From Symbiodinium natans (taxonomy: Eukaryota; Sar; Dinophyceae; Suessiales; Symbiodiniaceae): a stretch of DNA of 64,000 nucleotides. Under the pieces are notes generated by a model, which saw only the letters and a list, made by a program, of their open reading frames with translations, was not told where the DNA came from and made no database searches. The position numbers and the translations under genes are program-made. The DNA lies in contig CAJNDS010002294.1 in the NCBI GenBank assembly GCA_905221605.1, positions 219,501 through 283,500 on the forward strand, in the 5' to 3' direction. Positions 9,272 through 20,165 of the stretch are shown in pieces (the first letter of the stretch is position 1; the number at the start of each line of letters is the position of its first letter).

Positions 9272-10320
9272 GCCACTACTGAAGTCAGTCCGTAGATGTA
9301 GCTCCCTTTTTGTGCCACTGACGGCAAGTTTGAGTGATGACTCGCTGGACTGTAGCTTGCTGGTCTGGTGGGTTGTCACGGTCAACCGTTCCCATGTCGT
9401 ATCCTGCGGTGGGGCCGCGGGTTAGTCCTAGAGACAGATGCGGCGCAACCTTTGTGCTGCTTGCTCGGCTTGGTCGCGAACTCGTCCGATGGCCGTGAGA
9501 GAGAGAGAGAGAGAGAGAGTGTGTGTCTCTGTGTGTGTGTGTGTGTGTGTGTGTTTTGCCTGACATCGCGAGCCATCGGGCTTGGGGTAGTGGGTGGACC
9601 TGGGAGGACAGAATCCTACATTTCTTTTCGAAGCTTCGGGCTGGAAATCAAAGAGATCAAAGAGCCCTCACCGCGTACTCATCTGTACACTCGGTCATTG
9701 AAGCTCGTTCTGGCAAAGAGAGCGCAAAACCGGACTGAGTGCCATTCACCTCTTGCGCTTTCGTAGCAAAGCTATCGGAGGAAGGAAGCTAAGTGCTCCT
9801 GACGCCGAGAGATGCTACAGGCTCTAAGGCCCGATAGTCGAGTCATGTGGAGCCTGAGGTTTGGGTCGGGGTTAGGATGGGCCAGGCCCAGGAGCCAAGC
9901 AGGCAATGTAAATGGGGGGTTGAGGGTATCGCGAGTCGTTCGCCTGCACTTGTGTGCGGGAGGAGGATACGCATGCTTCTGCCCCAACACGACTAGCAAC
10001 CCCAGGGGTTCCGCCTGAGGTTCGAGGTCGCACAGCTGGGCTGAAGGAAGCCGCCTTGGAAGAGGCCCCCCACAGACCCCAGAGCAGAGAGCGGGGAGCA
10101 TCCCGCAGCTGGGGGGGATGTCGAAGTTCAAACAGCGTCGCATTTAGTCGCGGAGGCCCAGGCGGCCAAGGAAGAGCAGGTCGAGGCCTCTCTTCATTGC
10201 TGGTGTGGTGGCGCTGGTGGTGGAAGAAGATAGCACCATGGAGCACACTACTTGTTGTCGTTCGGGTCACGGCTTGAAAGCTGCGGGCAGGAAGGTGGCT
10301 CCTCTTTGATGCTGTCCTTC
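9272..10320. other. Intergenic DNA after the LINE
   Basis: No identifiable gene. It contains the LINE 3' flank, a (GA)n(TG)n microsatellite (about 9496-9556) and GC-rich DNA around 9840-10200. No clear exon could be supported. Confidence 0.5.
9496..9556. repeat. Compound (GA)n(GT)n microsatellite
   Basis: GA dinucleotides turn into GT dinucleotides about 225 bp after the end of the LINE's second ORF. This could be part of the element's 3' tail region or an unrelated microsatellite. Confidence 0.95.
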
Positions 10321-10322
10321 CA

Positions 10323-10918
10323 AGGTGGAGTAGACCGGGAATTCCTGGGCTTGTTTGCATTCCGGATGTGTGCCCGTGTGATTCAAGCTGCTAGGTGACA
10401 TTTGGAGTTCCTTCGATGAGGTTGAGCTGGCAGAGCTCAGGCGCACCAGTCATGCCGAGCTCTGTGAAGGCGTTTTCCAGATTCCGCTTGTCTATTCGGT
10501 GTCGGATCTCTGTGAAGGCGCGTGATTGGCACCGGAACCAGTGCTGTCGGTGAACACATGGAGGCTTGTGGAAGACGTCGACGAAACTGAAGATGATGTG
10601 TTCTTGCCAGGACAACTACTTTGCCCGAATTCAAGAATGCCTCAGTGAGACTGTCAGGCGGCAGGCGAAATGATTCACAGGCTGCTGATTGTAATGTCTG
10701 AGCTCATCCTCTCAGAACCAGCATTTACAGGGACCCGTGCACTGACAATGGGTCCCGTGTTGGATGTATTTTGCCAAAGGCAAGAGCAATTTTCAGCGGC
10801 GTGCGTTTGTCTACCATGGCTGCCAGCACCGAAACAAGAGCTGCAACTTGAAGGCCAAGCTTTCGTTACACCTAAGCAAGAAAGGCAAGCGTGGCTCCAC
10901 CAGTACCTTCATTGTTGA
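10323..10918 (+). CDS. Unidentified gene, three or four coding-like exons
   Basis: Exon 10388-about 10505 follows a CAAG acceptor and reads LLGDIWSSFDEVELAEL, then an acidic, helical stretch ending near VYSVSDLCEG. An exon about 10539-10640 reads WRLVEDVDETEDDVFLPG and reaches a TGA. A further segment, about 10681-10918, starts after CACAG and gives LLIVMSELILSEPAF. The acidic, non-repetitive composition and consistent acceptors support coding, but I recognise no family. The GC dinucleotide after CTCTGTGAAG (near 10503) is a plausible GC donor. The order and membership of the exons in one gene are inferred. Confidence 0.45.
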
Positions 10919-12650
10919 ATCATGCCTGACTCAAAGTTGATCCCCTGGGCAGTCGCAGAGCAGAAGATCCGACCCTCCGGCGGAGAACGCTTCGCAGGCC
11001 AGGTTTCTGAGATAAGGATGAGGTAAGGAGGAGGTAAGGCACGGGTACGGCGCGCGTAAAGGCGAGTGGGTTGCTGGTTGGACAGGTGGGTTCCTGCTTT
11101 TGTTGCCCAGGCGCAGAGTGGAGAGCTGCCGGGTGAGTGGGCCTGGCAATCGCAGCCGCCAACACCTGCCGCTAGCTTAGGGTTCCAAAATGTTCCAAAC
11201 AAAGGGCGGCTTGGGCCAGCGCCAGCAGCAATGGTGAAAGCACCACGAGCTTGAGAACTTTGTACCTTCAAGGCAGAGACTGTCGCAAATCAGGAGGCAG
11301 CTCCAGCATGGTGTGGGTCTCAGCCACGCAGCATCTCGCAATATTCCGCAGTGTTTTTTTTTAGCTGCTGATGCCGGCTTTGGGCCTTAAGGAGCAGCCT
11401 ATCTCTGGAAGACCGAAAGCGATTTGGTCTGGACGGCACCTCTCCCAACTTTCGAAAGTTTTGAACATGCGGTGATCTGTTTTGGCCATTTGGCTGCCAT
11501 TCGCAAAGCACAAGAGCACATCTATGTGAAGTGGCTTTGCCGAGGTCAGGATCTGCCTCCTTCACAGAGGCCGGGCTTTTGTGGAACGACAGCCAACTTT
11601 AAGTGCTCATGTGCAGTCAGGTTAGAAGCAGCCGAGCTGAACCCTCATCTGCCCACAGCCCTGCGCTTGGCTTTGAACCTCGCAGCACATTGTAGCACAA
11701 AAAGTGGTGTCAGAGAAGCCCCAAAAAGAAAGTAAAACGGGGCCCTCACAGGGCCCTCAGAGGCTTATTGAGTTGAGGATCATCGTGTCAAGTCTGTGGC
11801 GCAGGCAGTCTCAAGACATGCCGTGAGTCATCATCCAGACGTACTGTGGCCATGGCCCCAGCTAATGAGCGGTGCATCTGAGTGCGGACCGCCAGCCCTC
11901 TCTGAGTGGCCAAATGCGCTCCCAGGGGAAACGCAGGAATGCCGGGTCCTCCAACCATGGCCAAGACCTTGGCACAGTTGGAGGCAGGAAACATCAGAAA
12001 GCAGGGTCGGTATGAACAGATCTGCTGCGATTTGTGAAACCGGGGGCGCGGAATCTTGCAACTAGATACTCTGATTCCCTGAGCTGTGCGAACCAAACTC
12101 CGAACATTACTTTACTCTGACAACAAGAGAGAGATGACAGCACTCCGTGGCTTGAGAATATCTCCTTCCGTTTTGTTTTGGGAGCGGAGACCCTCGATGT
12201 CGGAGGCCCTGAGGTCTTTTTCAGTGGCCGCTTCATTGCTTCATGCGGGCTGCCGTCAGATGTACCATTGTTGGCTTTCAGCTCGTCCATCCTCCACTCA
12301 GTGTTTCGCTGCGGGATGCTGGGTGGTGGGCCCTGAGTGGACTTTCCTGGGACTTACCTGCCGCTTACCTGTTTCGTACTTTCGGGAACGTGTCTTCAAC
12401 CAAAGTTGCCCAAACCAAACGGATGCTGTGTGAAACAGGCTAAGTCAGTTGCACGAACGGGATAGGCCGGTTGCCTTATGCAGGAAGGCTATTAGCATGA
12501 ATGGTTGGTGCTTCGGACGGTCTGCTTTGTGAGTCCTGATGTGTCCTGATGGTGTGAATTCTGCTCGGTCTTCCCGCATGCATGCCTTCCGTCAGGTCTC
12601 CTCAGTAGTATCAGTAGTCATAGCTTTAACAGCTCCACCTTCCGGTCCAG
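10919..12650. other. Stretch with only weak coding signal
   Basis: The best candidate is 11424-about 11580 (+), which reads VWTAPLPTFESFEHAVI and then a basic segment. Another possible exon is around 12243-12440 (+). Neither has a recognisable domain or firm splice sites. The rest (10920-11400, 11740-12240) shows nothing I can support. Confidence 0.35.
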
Positions 12651-12729
12651 GCAGTTGGCATGGCCTCCAACCTCTCGCGGCTTGAGGAGCTGCATGTCAT
12701 ATGCCTGTTTTATCACTGACACCTTGCAG

Positions 12730-13191
12730 GTTCAGCTCAAAACACCACCACCGCGGTAGATTCGGACGGCGAATCTGCAGGAGACGGAGCGAAAGCTTCA
12801 ACGACTGAAGCTGGGATGATCCTATACTTGAACATCCTGGCTCACGTGGCAGCCTTGTGGTGGTTTTACCTGCTCACAATCAGGTCAAGTGTATGCCATG
12901 TACTGTAGCACAAATGACAATGACAAAGGGTGGGTCATGCGGTTTCGTTTGTGTTGACGGCGGTCGGTCTTTTCAGAAGCTGTCTCACCCCATCTGCTTG
13001 TTCCGTACTTGTTAGTTTCACAAGCAGGCACGAGCAGAAAGTAATGTGCCAGCCTTCTTGTGGCTTTTCGGTATGCGATCTTGTGGTTCATCTTGGCTTT
13101 CGAGTTTGATGAGTTCGAAGTGGGGTTTCAGAACTGGCGTTTCAGAGTATTCGGGATGCACGTGCTTGGGCTCAAGTTTCACACCCTGAGG
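12730..13191 (+). CDS. Unidentified membrane protein, two phase-matched exons
   Basis: Exon 12730-12883 follows ACCTTGCAG and encodes an acidic Ser/Thr-rich segment (VDSDGESAGDGAKASTTEAG) leading into a membrane span, MILYLNILAHVAALWWFYLL. Intron 12884-13052 is GT-AG. Exon 13053-about 13191 begins with the single base that completes the split codon and continues LLVAFRYAILWFILAFEFDE, a second span, followed by a basic tail ending near GLKFHTLR. The exact phase match across the intron supports a real gene. A possible upstream exon begins at ATGGCCTCCAACCTC near 12660. The family is not recognised; two membrane helices are visible. Confidence 0.6.
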
Positions 13192-13227
13192 TTTGCATAG
13201 TGGCTTGCATCTCAGTCAGGATCGGCG

Positions 13228-13947
13228 ATGTTTGCAGGAAGCATCCAGGACAGGCTGCGAGCTCGAGAGGAGGATCGGATCGGCGCATTTCGGCAGCGCT
13301 CTGTGCCAGTGAACGTATCCGGGCATCCAGAAGCAGTGCGAGACTACTCGTCTAAGTGCCACCACATCGCTGAGCTGAAGGAGAAAGCTCGGAGGATTTC
13401 GACACTCGAGAAGCAGCTGCTTATGTCGGAAGAAGCCCGTACCCAACTGACGATGGACATTGACGTCTTGAGTGATAAGCTGGAGCAGGCTTCGATCATC
13501 AGGAAAAGAAATGAGACGATCATAGAGTCGCAGAAGCAAGCTATCCAGCAGCTGCAACTGGCCCTGCGAAATCAACAAAAGGCCGTGGAAACGATCCTCG
13601 GAGAGGAGGGTGACTCCCGTCAGTACAGTCAAGTGCAGAGGGAGGTCGAGGCCAGTCAGGTGACACTGAGGCAAGCGCTCGCGCCCCGCCCCGCGTCAGC
13701 CCCCCGACAGCCGGCGCAGCCAGCTCAGCCAGCGGTGCAGCGGCCTGCGGCAGGTGCGGCAGGCTTCAGTGTCTTCGGCGGAGAGAAGGAGCAAGACTCG
13801 GAGGACTCGGAGGAGACGGAGTCCAGTGCCCCCAGCGTCCCCAGTGCACCGAAACCCACAGCAAAGCTTTATACGCCAGGGACAACTCCAAGAACTGCTT
13901 CCTCCAGTCCGCGCGTCGCAAGCCCCACAGCCAACCGCTTCATTTAG
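13228..13947 (+). CDS. Coiled-coil protein with Pro/Ser-rich tail
   Basis: An uninterrupted 239-residue ORF. Residues about 45-140 are strongly helical and heptad-like (for example AELKEKARRISTLEKQLLM and IIESQKQAIQQLQLALRNQ), typical of a cytoskeletal or scaffold coiled coil. The rest is low complexity: an AlaProGln block, then an acidic run (QDSEDSEETESS), then a Ser/Pro/Thr tail ending TANRFI. An AG acceptor (TCAGTCAG) lies 8 nt before the ATG and could serve for spliced-leader trans-splicing or as an ordinary 3' splice site. I cannot assign a function. Codon content and length make a chance ORF unlikely. Confidence 0.65.
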   Translation: MFAGSIQDRLRAREEDRIGAFRQRSVPVNVSGHPEAVRDYSSKCHHIAELKEKARRISTLEKQLLMSEEARTQLTMDIDVLSDKLEQASIIRKRNETIIESQKQAIQQLQLALRNQQKAVETILGEEGDSRQYSQVQREVEASQVTLRQALAPRPASAPRQPAQPAQPAVQRPAAGAAGFSVFGGEKEQDSEDSEETESSAPSVPSAPKPTAKLYTPGTTPRTASSSPRVASPTANRFI

Positions 13948-14900
13948 GATCCGATCGGATTTACCTGCGACTTTGGACTCCTGGCTCGGGCAGGCTCTGC
14001 CAAGAGCCAGGTCTCCAGGGAGCCGCCTCTTGGGTGGCCGAAGGCACCCACGGGGCGTGTTGGGGAGAGTTCCACGGAATAGGTCTGAAAAGAAGAAAGT
14101 CTCCCGGTGCCTTCTGCGCCGCCAGTGCTCTCCTTTTGAAAACGCGGCTGGAACATGCTGGAACAGGTGTTGTCACAGGTTCATGCCGGCTGAAGCAGAG
14201 GGGTCCTGGACCACATGAAAAAAAAGATGGATGTCCTCTGCCTCCTCGAAGATTCCGGAGGCCCCTTACACAAATCCTATTTCCAAAAAGAGGTAAAAGG
14301 CAAGAGGGCAGACCCTAAACACCAGTCGTCTGGACCCAAAATCCGAAAATGTCGGCGGCACACCCGAGGCCTGGACACGAAACCGTAGCGAGTGGCTCAT
14401 ACTCGCAACAAGACAAACAGGCGCAAGTCATACGAGAAAGGTGACAAAACGAAGAGGCAAGCAAAAGCCCTGACTGTTGCGCTCGCAGTCTGGCATCCTG
14501 CTGTGTTGGTATCATTGACTGCCTGTACGACTGTGTGTGGTGTGTATGACAGCAGCTTTTCGAGCAAGAACGATGAGCCTCGACGATGTGCGGAATCATG
14601 TCTTGGGTTCGCTTGTCCAAATAGACGGCACATAGTCGCAGCAGCCAGGCAGATGCGGTCATCGCATGCCTGGTTTAGATGAGGCATTGTCAATGCTACA
14701 ATGCTAGAGCTGCATGCATGACTTGCTGGTAGACAGGGACAGAACACGCTGGGCCAGCATCACTTTGATATTTACTGTACATCTCTTCAGAGCAATGGCT
14801 GTGGGAACAGCTGCGAATGAACGATGCTTGCCTGGAAGCTGAGACAAGATACTTGATATCATCTGCTTGGCGCTTGCTTTTCTGTGCATCATGGAGAGGA
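13948..14900. other. No supported gene
   Basis: Mixed-composition DNA with overlapping short ORFs on both strands. I found no domain, consistent splice pattern or repeat worth naming. Confidence 0.4.
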
Positions 14901-14904
14901 ATCG

Positions 14905-15060
14905 AGCACCATGCGGTGGAGAAGGACAGAAATCAAGGATTGCTGCAGCCGCAGGAACTACCTGTGACGCCTGTCAGCAAGAGGCTGGGAACTTCTAGGC
15001 CTCGTGTGCGCAATCGAGCTTCGTCGAAGCTGAGGAAGGCTTGTGGAGAGGACCGTGCAG
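14905..15060 (+). CDS. Possible exon, basic protein
   Basis: The reading frame EHHAVEKDRNQGLLQPQEL followed by a Ser/Arg/Lys-rich stretch looks coding. Splice sites, start and family are not clear. From 15160 to 15680 nothing can be supported. Confidence 0.3.
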
Positions 15061-15689
15061 CTTCTGGGTTCACAATAGAGAATAAACGGATTTCAAAAAA
15101 CCGGTCGGGGGTCCACCATCTCGCAACCGTCTTTACCGCGTCCTCAAGAAGATAGAGGAAGCCTTACTTGCAATGAGTCCGAGCATCCCCATGCTACTTG
15201 TAGGGCACCGCGTCCACTTCGGCATGTGTCGGTTTGCTAGACTTGCATAGGAACTGTCATCCTGCCACGACGAACGTTTCACTTCCGGCAGCTTGTGCAG
15301 AAGAGTGCCGACATGCAGGAAGGCGTTGCCTCCACATGGGCAAGATCAGAGTGCAAGAAGGAGGATGTCCCCAAGGACTTCTCAAGCATGTGCCATGAGC
15401 TGTAGCAGGAAGTCATGATTACTAGCGCTCAGTACTCCCTGCCTGCAAGCCCTCCCTAATCGATTCTAGACAATCCCTCCTTCTCGCCTCTGGCTGTCGT
15501 GGCTACTTTCTTAATTTCTGGAGGAGAGCGAAAGGAATGTTGACCTCGGATACCTCAGTGAGTCGGTGATAAGCTTCCCGGCTTCAGCACGAACGTCCAC
15601 TACACTATGCGGTGTGGCATTTGGCAAACTGTGCAAAGCCTTTCTTTTGACAAGGCACTGCTTCACCAGCTATGAGCGAAGCCGGTGAA

Positions 15690-16770
15690 AGTGGGGAGTC
15701 ATCCAACTCGAGTGAAGCTTTTCCGCAGCTTGAAGGGGTCGGGGGTCGGGGAGGGCTGCTGGGGTGCATCAGTGTGGTTTCAGCGCCTGCGCACTTACTC
15801 AGAGCGTGTTGTGCATCACCGCCAGCTCAGGTTATGCAAGACGCCGGATCCTTGGTCTTGGCTGCAACTCAGAGCACCTCTGTGCAAGGGCAATGCAAGG
15901 CGTGCTGCAGACTCGTCAGAGCTGACGGAGCGTGACCTCCCTCGCTAAGCTGTCGTTTCGATGCAAGGTCCATGGCAGCGTTGAGTGCCATTCCCATGGC
16001 TTAATGCCCTTCGCGGATCTTGCTGGAACCAGAAGATCTGCATCTGAGGCATTTCTGTCAGTGCTCTCGTTGCTAGAACAGAGTGGCAAACAGATCCTCA
16101 AGCCCTTTGTTCAACAAGCCGCGTGGCTTCACCATCCCCCTGAGGCGTCGCATAAAGCGCGCGCACCGCAAGTTGAGCTGGCCTCAGCACTTGCTCCTCC
16201 TTGCTCCTGCGGTGGCTTGCAATACCTTCAGGACAGGCTCGCACAAGTCGATGTTGTCACTTTGCGTAGTGAGTGCAATGTGCTTTGCATGCCATGGGCC
16301 GTAGCATCTATTTTGCATGTTGCACGCCTCGACACTGGTAGGCTGGGATTGTAGTGCGAGTGCTGTCGAATCTGTCGAAGAAGCCGGTCGATCCCGGAAG
16401 CTGTGCAGGGGCGGGGTGGAAGGATGCCTGTATCTGCCACGAAGATGCATCTCGCACTGCCAAACTCGGAATTTTACCATATGTGTTGCCTGCACCTGTT
16501 CTGTGGACCGTGGGTGGAGTCCTTTGCTGTGCAGTGGGGTGCAGGAGATGCTCACCTACATGGATGGCTACTGCCAAGGTTGCCTGACATTGAACTGAGG
16601 AAGAGCGCCGCAACTTGCATTGCTTGGGCTGTTTTCTTTGCTCTTGCAGGCATGCGGCCCTGGCAGCAGCAATGGGTGAGCTTGGTGGAAACAGCATGCA
16701 GGACACAGTGCTCCTGTCGTTTTGCTTTTGAGTCTTTCGAGCATTCTGCACGGCCCCAGGACAGCGCTTG
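15690..16770 (+). CDS. Possible unidentified multi-exon gene
   Basis: Several + strand segments look coding. About 15712-15900 includes SVWFQRLRTYSERVVHHRQL. About 16000-16110 includes ASEAFLSVLSLLEQSGKQIL. A short exon after TCTTGCAG near 16650 reads HAALAAAMGELGGNSMQDTV and reaches a TGA. The frames differ and donors were not resolved. No family recognised. Confidence 0.32.
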
Positions 16771-16897
16771 ACACCGATTTTAAGGACCGGCGCTTGTCAC
16801 AGCCTACGATGCTATGGAATCCAATGCAATCTCAAGGGCTCTGGCATTGCGAGCCAGGGGAGTACCTTAACACCTGAAGCTCAAGACCTTCACCACA

Positions 16898-16902
16898 CCC
16901 CC

Positions 16903-16933
<31 letters not shown>

Positions 16934-17023
16934 AGAGAAAGAAACGAAAATGAATTGAAAACGATCCCCGAAATAAGGCCCTTAGAGCTCATCGGGTCCC
17001 CCGCAAAGTACCCCTTGGGCCTC

Positions 17024-17060
<37 letters not shown>
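16898..17060. repeat. Two long poly(C) runs
   Basis: A run of 26 C (16898-16923) followed by 11 A, and a second run of 36 C (17025-17060) followed by TCCC and 7 A. Both have the same polarity, C run then A run, and lie 101 bp apart. Confidence 0.97.
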
Positions 17061-17063
<3 letters not shown>

Positions 17064-17239
17064 CAAAAAAAGGAGATGGTGCTGGTGGGAAGTCTGGCCT
17101 TGGCTCTGGAGACACCCGGGAGTGATGTGGACCTCGTGCGCCTTTTTTGAGACGAGTAGGAGCTTCCGAGGTTTTAGGGGATTCCCTTTTGCCTTACCCT
17201 CTTTCAGAGCTGGGTGGCTCTAGGGATCGAGGGGTTTCG

Positions 17240-18080
17240 GGCACATCGTTCAGCAAGCTTTTTTTGCTTCGGTAGATAGAAGCCGGCAGTTCCTTCCTGC
17301 TTTCACCGCTGAGGTGCGTGACAAACTCGCCAGCTCATCAAGTAGATGCGGTGAGCGTCCTGCGGAAGGCCACCGAGATTCATTCTCGTTGTGCTCAGCT
17401 GCCAGCTGCCCTGTGGCCCTGTGAGGTTCGGGACATCCTTGTTTCAGACAGCCGCCTGGCATTGCCAAGAGGCTTCTCCACACAGGCTTTGCCAACAGCT
17501 GGGCACTGACCTGGCCCAGGTCACTCCACAGGATTTCCAGAAGGCTTTACCGCGCTAGCCCTGTCCTTAGTAAGCCGCACTTGCAGGCTTTTTCTACATA
17601 CAAAGGGCATGGTCTGCTAGCCAGAGGCTAACCGAAGCCAAGCGTTATCCGAGCATGAGGGGGACGGGGGGGGGGGAGACCAGCAATTTCATGACCATAT
17701 GCCAGTGCTTCGAACATGCATGAGAGCACTTCGGAGTGCAAGTGTGCCAAGTGAGCTAAAGCACCCCGAGGTGATCGATGATGCCCGTATACCAATCCTG
17801 TCCGTGACGTCGGGAAGCCAGGTCTTGGTGCCTTGGCGCAAGGCACACGGCATCCAGACTCCTTGAATCTCTTGCTCGGCTCACGGCTGCGCTGTTTCTG
17901 CGCGCTGCGGGCCGCCCAGGTCGATTTGGCCGTGAACTCACACCACTCCATCCAGCATGCAACTGCTCAGCAGTCCAGTTTTTTTGATGCTCTGCACTCT
18001 GATTCGCTTGCCCTTTCGAAAATTCAAGGGGTTCCGGGATGCAGGCATGGTGGTGGCATGCAGTGCTTGCACAGGTAAGC
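17240..18080 (+). CDS. Unidentified gene, coding-like exons
   Basis: A segment ending at GAG|GTGCGT near 17312 reads IVQQAFFASVDRSRQFLPAF. A second, about 17341-17509, reads VDAVSVLRKATEIHSRCAQL and ends at TGA. A third, about 17870-18070, reads CALRAAQVDLAVNSHHSIQH. All are on the + strand with helical composition. They may belong to one gene. No family recognised and no start assigned. Confidence 0.38.
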
Positions 18081-18085
18081 TGGTT

Positions 18086-18979
18086 TCACAACGTTGGTGC
18101 TGTGCCTCCAAATCCTCCGACAGCCCGGACCTTGCGCCGAGTAGCAGCTGAATAGCAATGCCTCCAGAATGGCCAGTGCATCGTAGGCGTCGTACAGGAG
18201 TTGGTCCTGGTGCCAAAGGTGGTCAGCGTCCCGGTGCTGACCGTGACGCTGCGCTGTCTGAAGTGGTGGCTGAGGACGCCCATGGTTACATGGTTAAGCA
18301 TCTCATTCTGAGTCTGCGCTGGTGTGGAACATTCCGAGTCGAGGATGAGACGAATACCCCGCATGAAAGATGGCTCGCTGCCAACAGTGGCATGGATGCT
18401 GTTGGCAATGCATGTTTGCGCGGAGCAAAGTGGTTGCTCGGTGGCACTGGGAGCTTCCCAAGCGAACTTCACATTCTGCTGCGATCCCGAATCCAGAACA
18501 CAGTCGTGTGGAGTCGTACTGCGTGTGGCTGTCTGCCCAAGGATGTTTCTCACCAGAACTCCTCTCAGAGAACCCACTGGCAGCGGTACTTGCGCTCCTG
18601 AGCTCCCTGCCCTTGAGAAGTTTTTGCCGTGTGTAAGGGCAACGGCTCTGTTCCACCTGTGCCGCGCTTCTTCTTTGCTTTTTATGTACGCTTGCCGCAG
18701 TGAAGCAGTGAGAGAGGTGCTTTCTTCCAGAGATACACGACCGTCAGCGGTCTCGATGGCAAGCTGCAGTTTGAGCCCATCACTCAACCCGACTGCGTTG
18801 CCTGAGAATTTGGTGCCCCTCTTCACTGAATCAGTTGCTGCAAGGAAGGGCTCTTCTGTCTCAACCTTCCAGCAGAGCTTCCAGAAGCGGCCTTGCCACG
18901 CTGAGCTTGTGGTTCTAGATCCAGAATCAGGCCTCACGGAAATGGAAGTTGTTGACCCTGTCATCAAAGTTATGGCCAC
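18086..18979 (-). CDS. Minus-strand hypothetical ORF, 297 residues
   Basis: This is the longest minus-strand ORF outside repeats. Its central part (for example LKLQLAIETADGRVSLEEST and AYIKSKEEARHRWNRAVAL) is charged and helical, as in real proteins, while the overlapping + strand ORF 18324-18989 is Leu/Ser/Cys-rich, as expected of an antisense shadow. A second + ORF (18158-18601) also overlaps, so the call is uncertain. If real, it is the only credible gene here on the minus strand. No domain recognised. Confidence 0.4.
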   Translation of the reverse strand: MAITLMTGSTTSISVRPDSGSRTTSSAWQGRFWKLCWKVETEEPFLAATDSVKRGTKFSGNAVGLSDGLKLQLAIETADGRVSLEESTSLTASLRQAYIKSKEEARHRWNRAVALTHGKNFSRAGSSGAQVPLPVGSLRGVLVRNILGQTATRSTTPHDCVLDSGSQQNVKFAWEAPSATEQPLCSAQTCIANSIHATVGSEPSFMRGIRLILDSECSTPAQTQNEMLNHVTMGVLSHHFRQRSVTVSTGTLTTFGTRTNSCTTPTMHWPFWRHCYSAATRRKVRAVGGFGGTAPTL

Positions 18980-19209
18980 TTCCGTGTGAAAAAGTCAAAC
19001 CAAGTCCAACTTCAGAGATGATGCTGGCCCTGTGCAGATATCAACCTGGCACCGCCGATGTCGCCGGCAACCCACATTCTCTTGGTGCACGAGCTGCTTC
19101 GTGCAAGGCAGGATGACCATGGCAGTCGAACAATGTCGTGAATGCATGACCGTGTGAACATTTTTTGCCGTGAAGCCTTAGTAGCGTCATGGCTGGGTGT
19201 CTTTTGCAG

Positions 19210-20165
19210 GTCCCTTTTGAAGAATGTGATGAGCACCGGACAGTGCCAGCATCTTCACTCGGTTTTTCAGCCGGTGCTGCTGGCCCCGTTTGTATCCCGG
19301 ATTGTCTTACCGATGCGAGTATCTTTTCAGTGTGTTGTGCAGGTGCCCGAGTTTGTGAACTCACTGCCTGCCTCCGCTTCCGACAGTTTTGATGCACTGG
19401 CCCCTCTCTTAGCTTATCTCAGCTTTGAACAGAACTGCTGTATCACAAGCCTTTCGCCAGCGCACCCTAGCGGCCCTGGCAAGCTCCAAGGTGGTCCTGG
19501 GTGGGAATGGAGACAGCTCATGTACAGTAGCTGGACTGCAAGCGTGCGAAGGCTTGACGGTTTCTTGACGGTTGCCTGTGCTTAGGTTGTGCTTAGTTTG
19601 AGCGCTTGGGCTGTGCTTAGGTTGAGCTTGTTCGCATTCACAGCATCCAAAAGATGCCTTGGTGGCAAGCGCCCTTCCTGGCTCGCTGGGACATGCAGAG
19701 CCGCTTGGAGGTGCCTCAGAGGAGTTTTATGTGAGAGGCGATCTGGTGCTCCTGAGGCTGCTTTCAGTTGTCCCCCTGTGAGGCGCACACTTTCTCCGAG
19801 CAGCAAGTAGCTGGCCGATGCACCTTTGTCCAGACGAAGGCCTGCACTTGCAAAGAAAATAATGTATGAGGCCCTTCGCCCTGCAAAAATCTCATTGATC
19901 GCAGGCCATCACCCTGGCCCCTTGGAATTTCATCTGCCGAAACTTGTCTGCAATGATCGTTTCCAGCCGAGCCAAGCTGAGTGAAGGCTGCAGTTTCTGT
20001 TCAAGCCCTTCCAATCCTGGTAGGTGTGGAAACAACCGGCGATGAGAAGAAGGGGTTGGTTCTGGATGATGAGGAGACTTGGAATGCAGCTCAGAGGTCC
20101 TGTCAGAAGGTCCTGTCAGGTTCTGTGCCGCCAGACAGCCTTGCAGAATCTGGCGCAGCCTGAGC
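19210..20165 (+). CDS. Unidentified gene, coding-like exons
   Basis: About 19240-19320 reads QHLHSVFQPVLLAPFVSRIV. An exon after GTGCAG near 19343 reads VPEFVNSLPASASDSFDALA and continues LAYLSFEQ. An exon after TCGCAG near 19905 reads AITLAPWNFICRNLSAMIVS. About 20020-20160 reads GVETTGDEKKGLVLDDEETW. Acceptors and composition agree on the + strand. I do not recognise the family. From 20250 to 21400 I see nothing I can support. Confidence 0.42.

Larger units (their letters stand above)
4790..9290 (+). mobile_element. Intact LINE-type (non-LTR) retrotransposon
   Basis: Two complete ORFs lie in tandem: 4906-8616 (endonuclease, reverse transcriptase, zinc fingers) and 8651-9271 (unknown). No LTRs or terminal inverted repeats are visible. 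The element is bracketed by dinucleotide microsatellites (4735-4779 and about 9496-9556). The true ends and target-site duplications could not be fixed, so the borders are approximate. Absence of frameshifts or stops in 1,236 codons suggests a recent, possibly active copy. It is in the same orientation as the host genes and sits immediately 3' of the lipase gene. Confidence 0.88.

Noticed and set aside
9368-9766. 132-codon ORF across the (GA)n(GT)n tract
   Set aside because: Translation of dinucleotide repeats (RERERE, CVCVCV) with no domain.
13160-13175. TTGGGCTCAAG resembling the 3' end of the dinoflagellate spliced leader
   Set aside because: Only the last eight bases (GGCTCAAG) match, and the site lies inside a coding-like exon.
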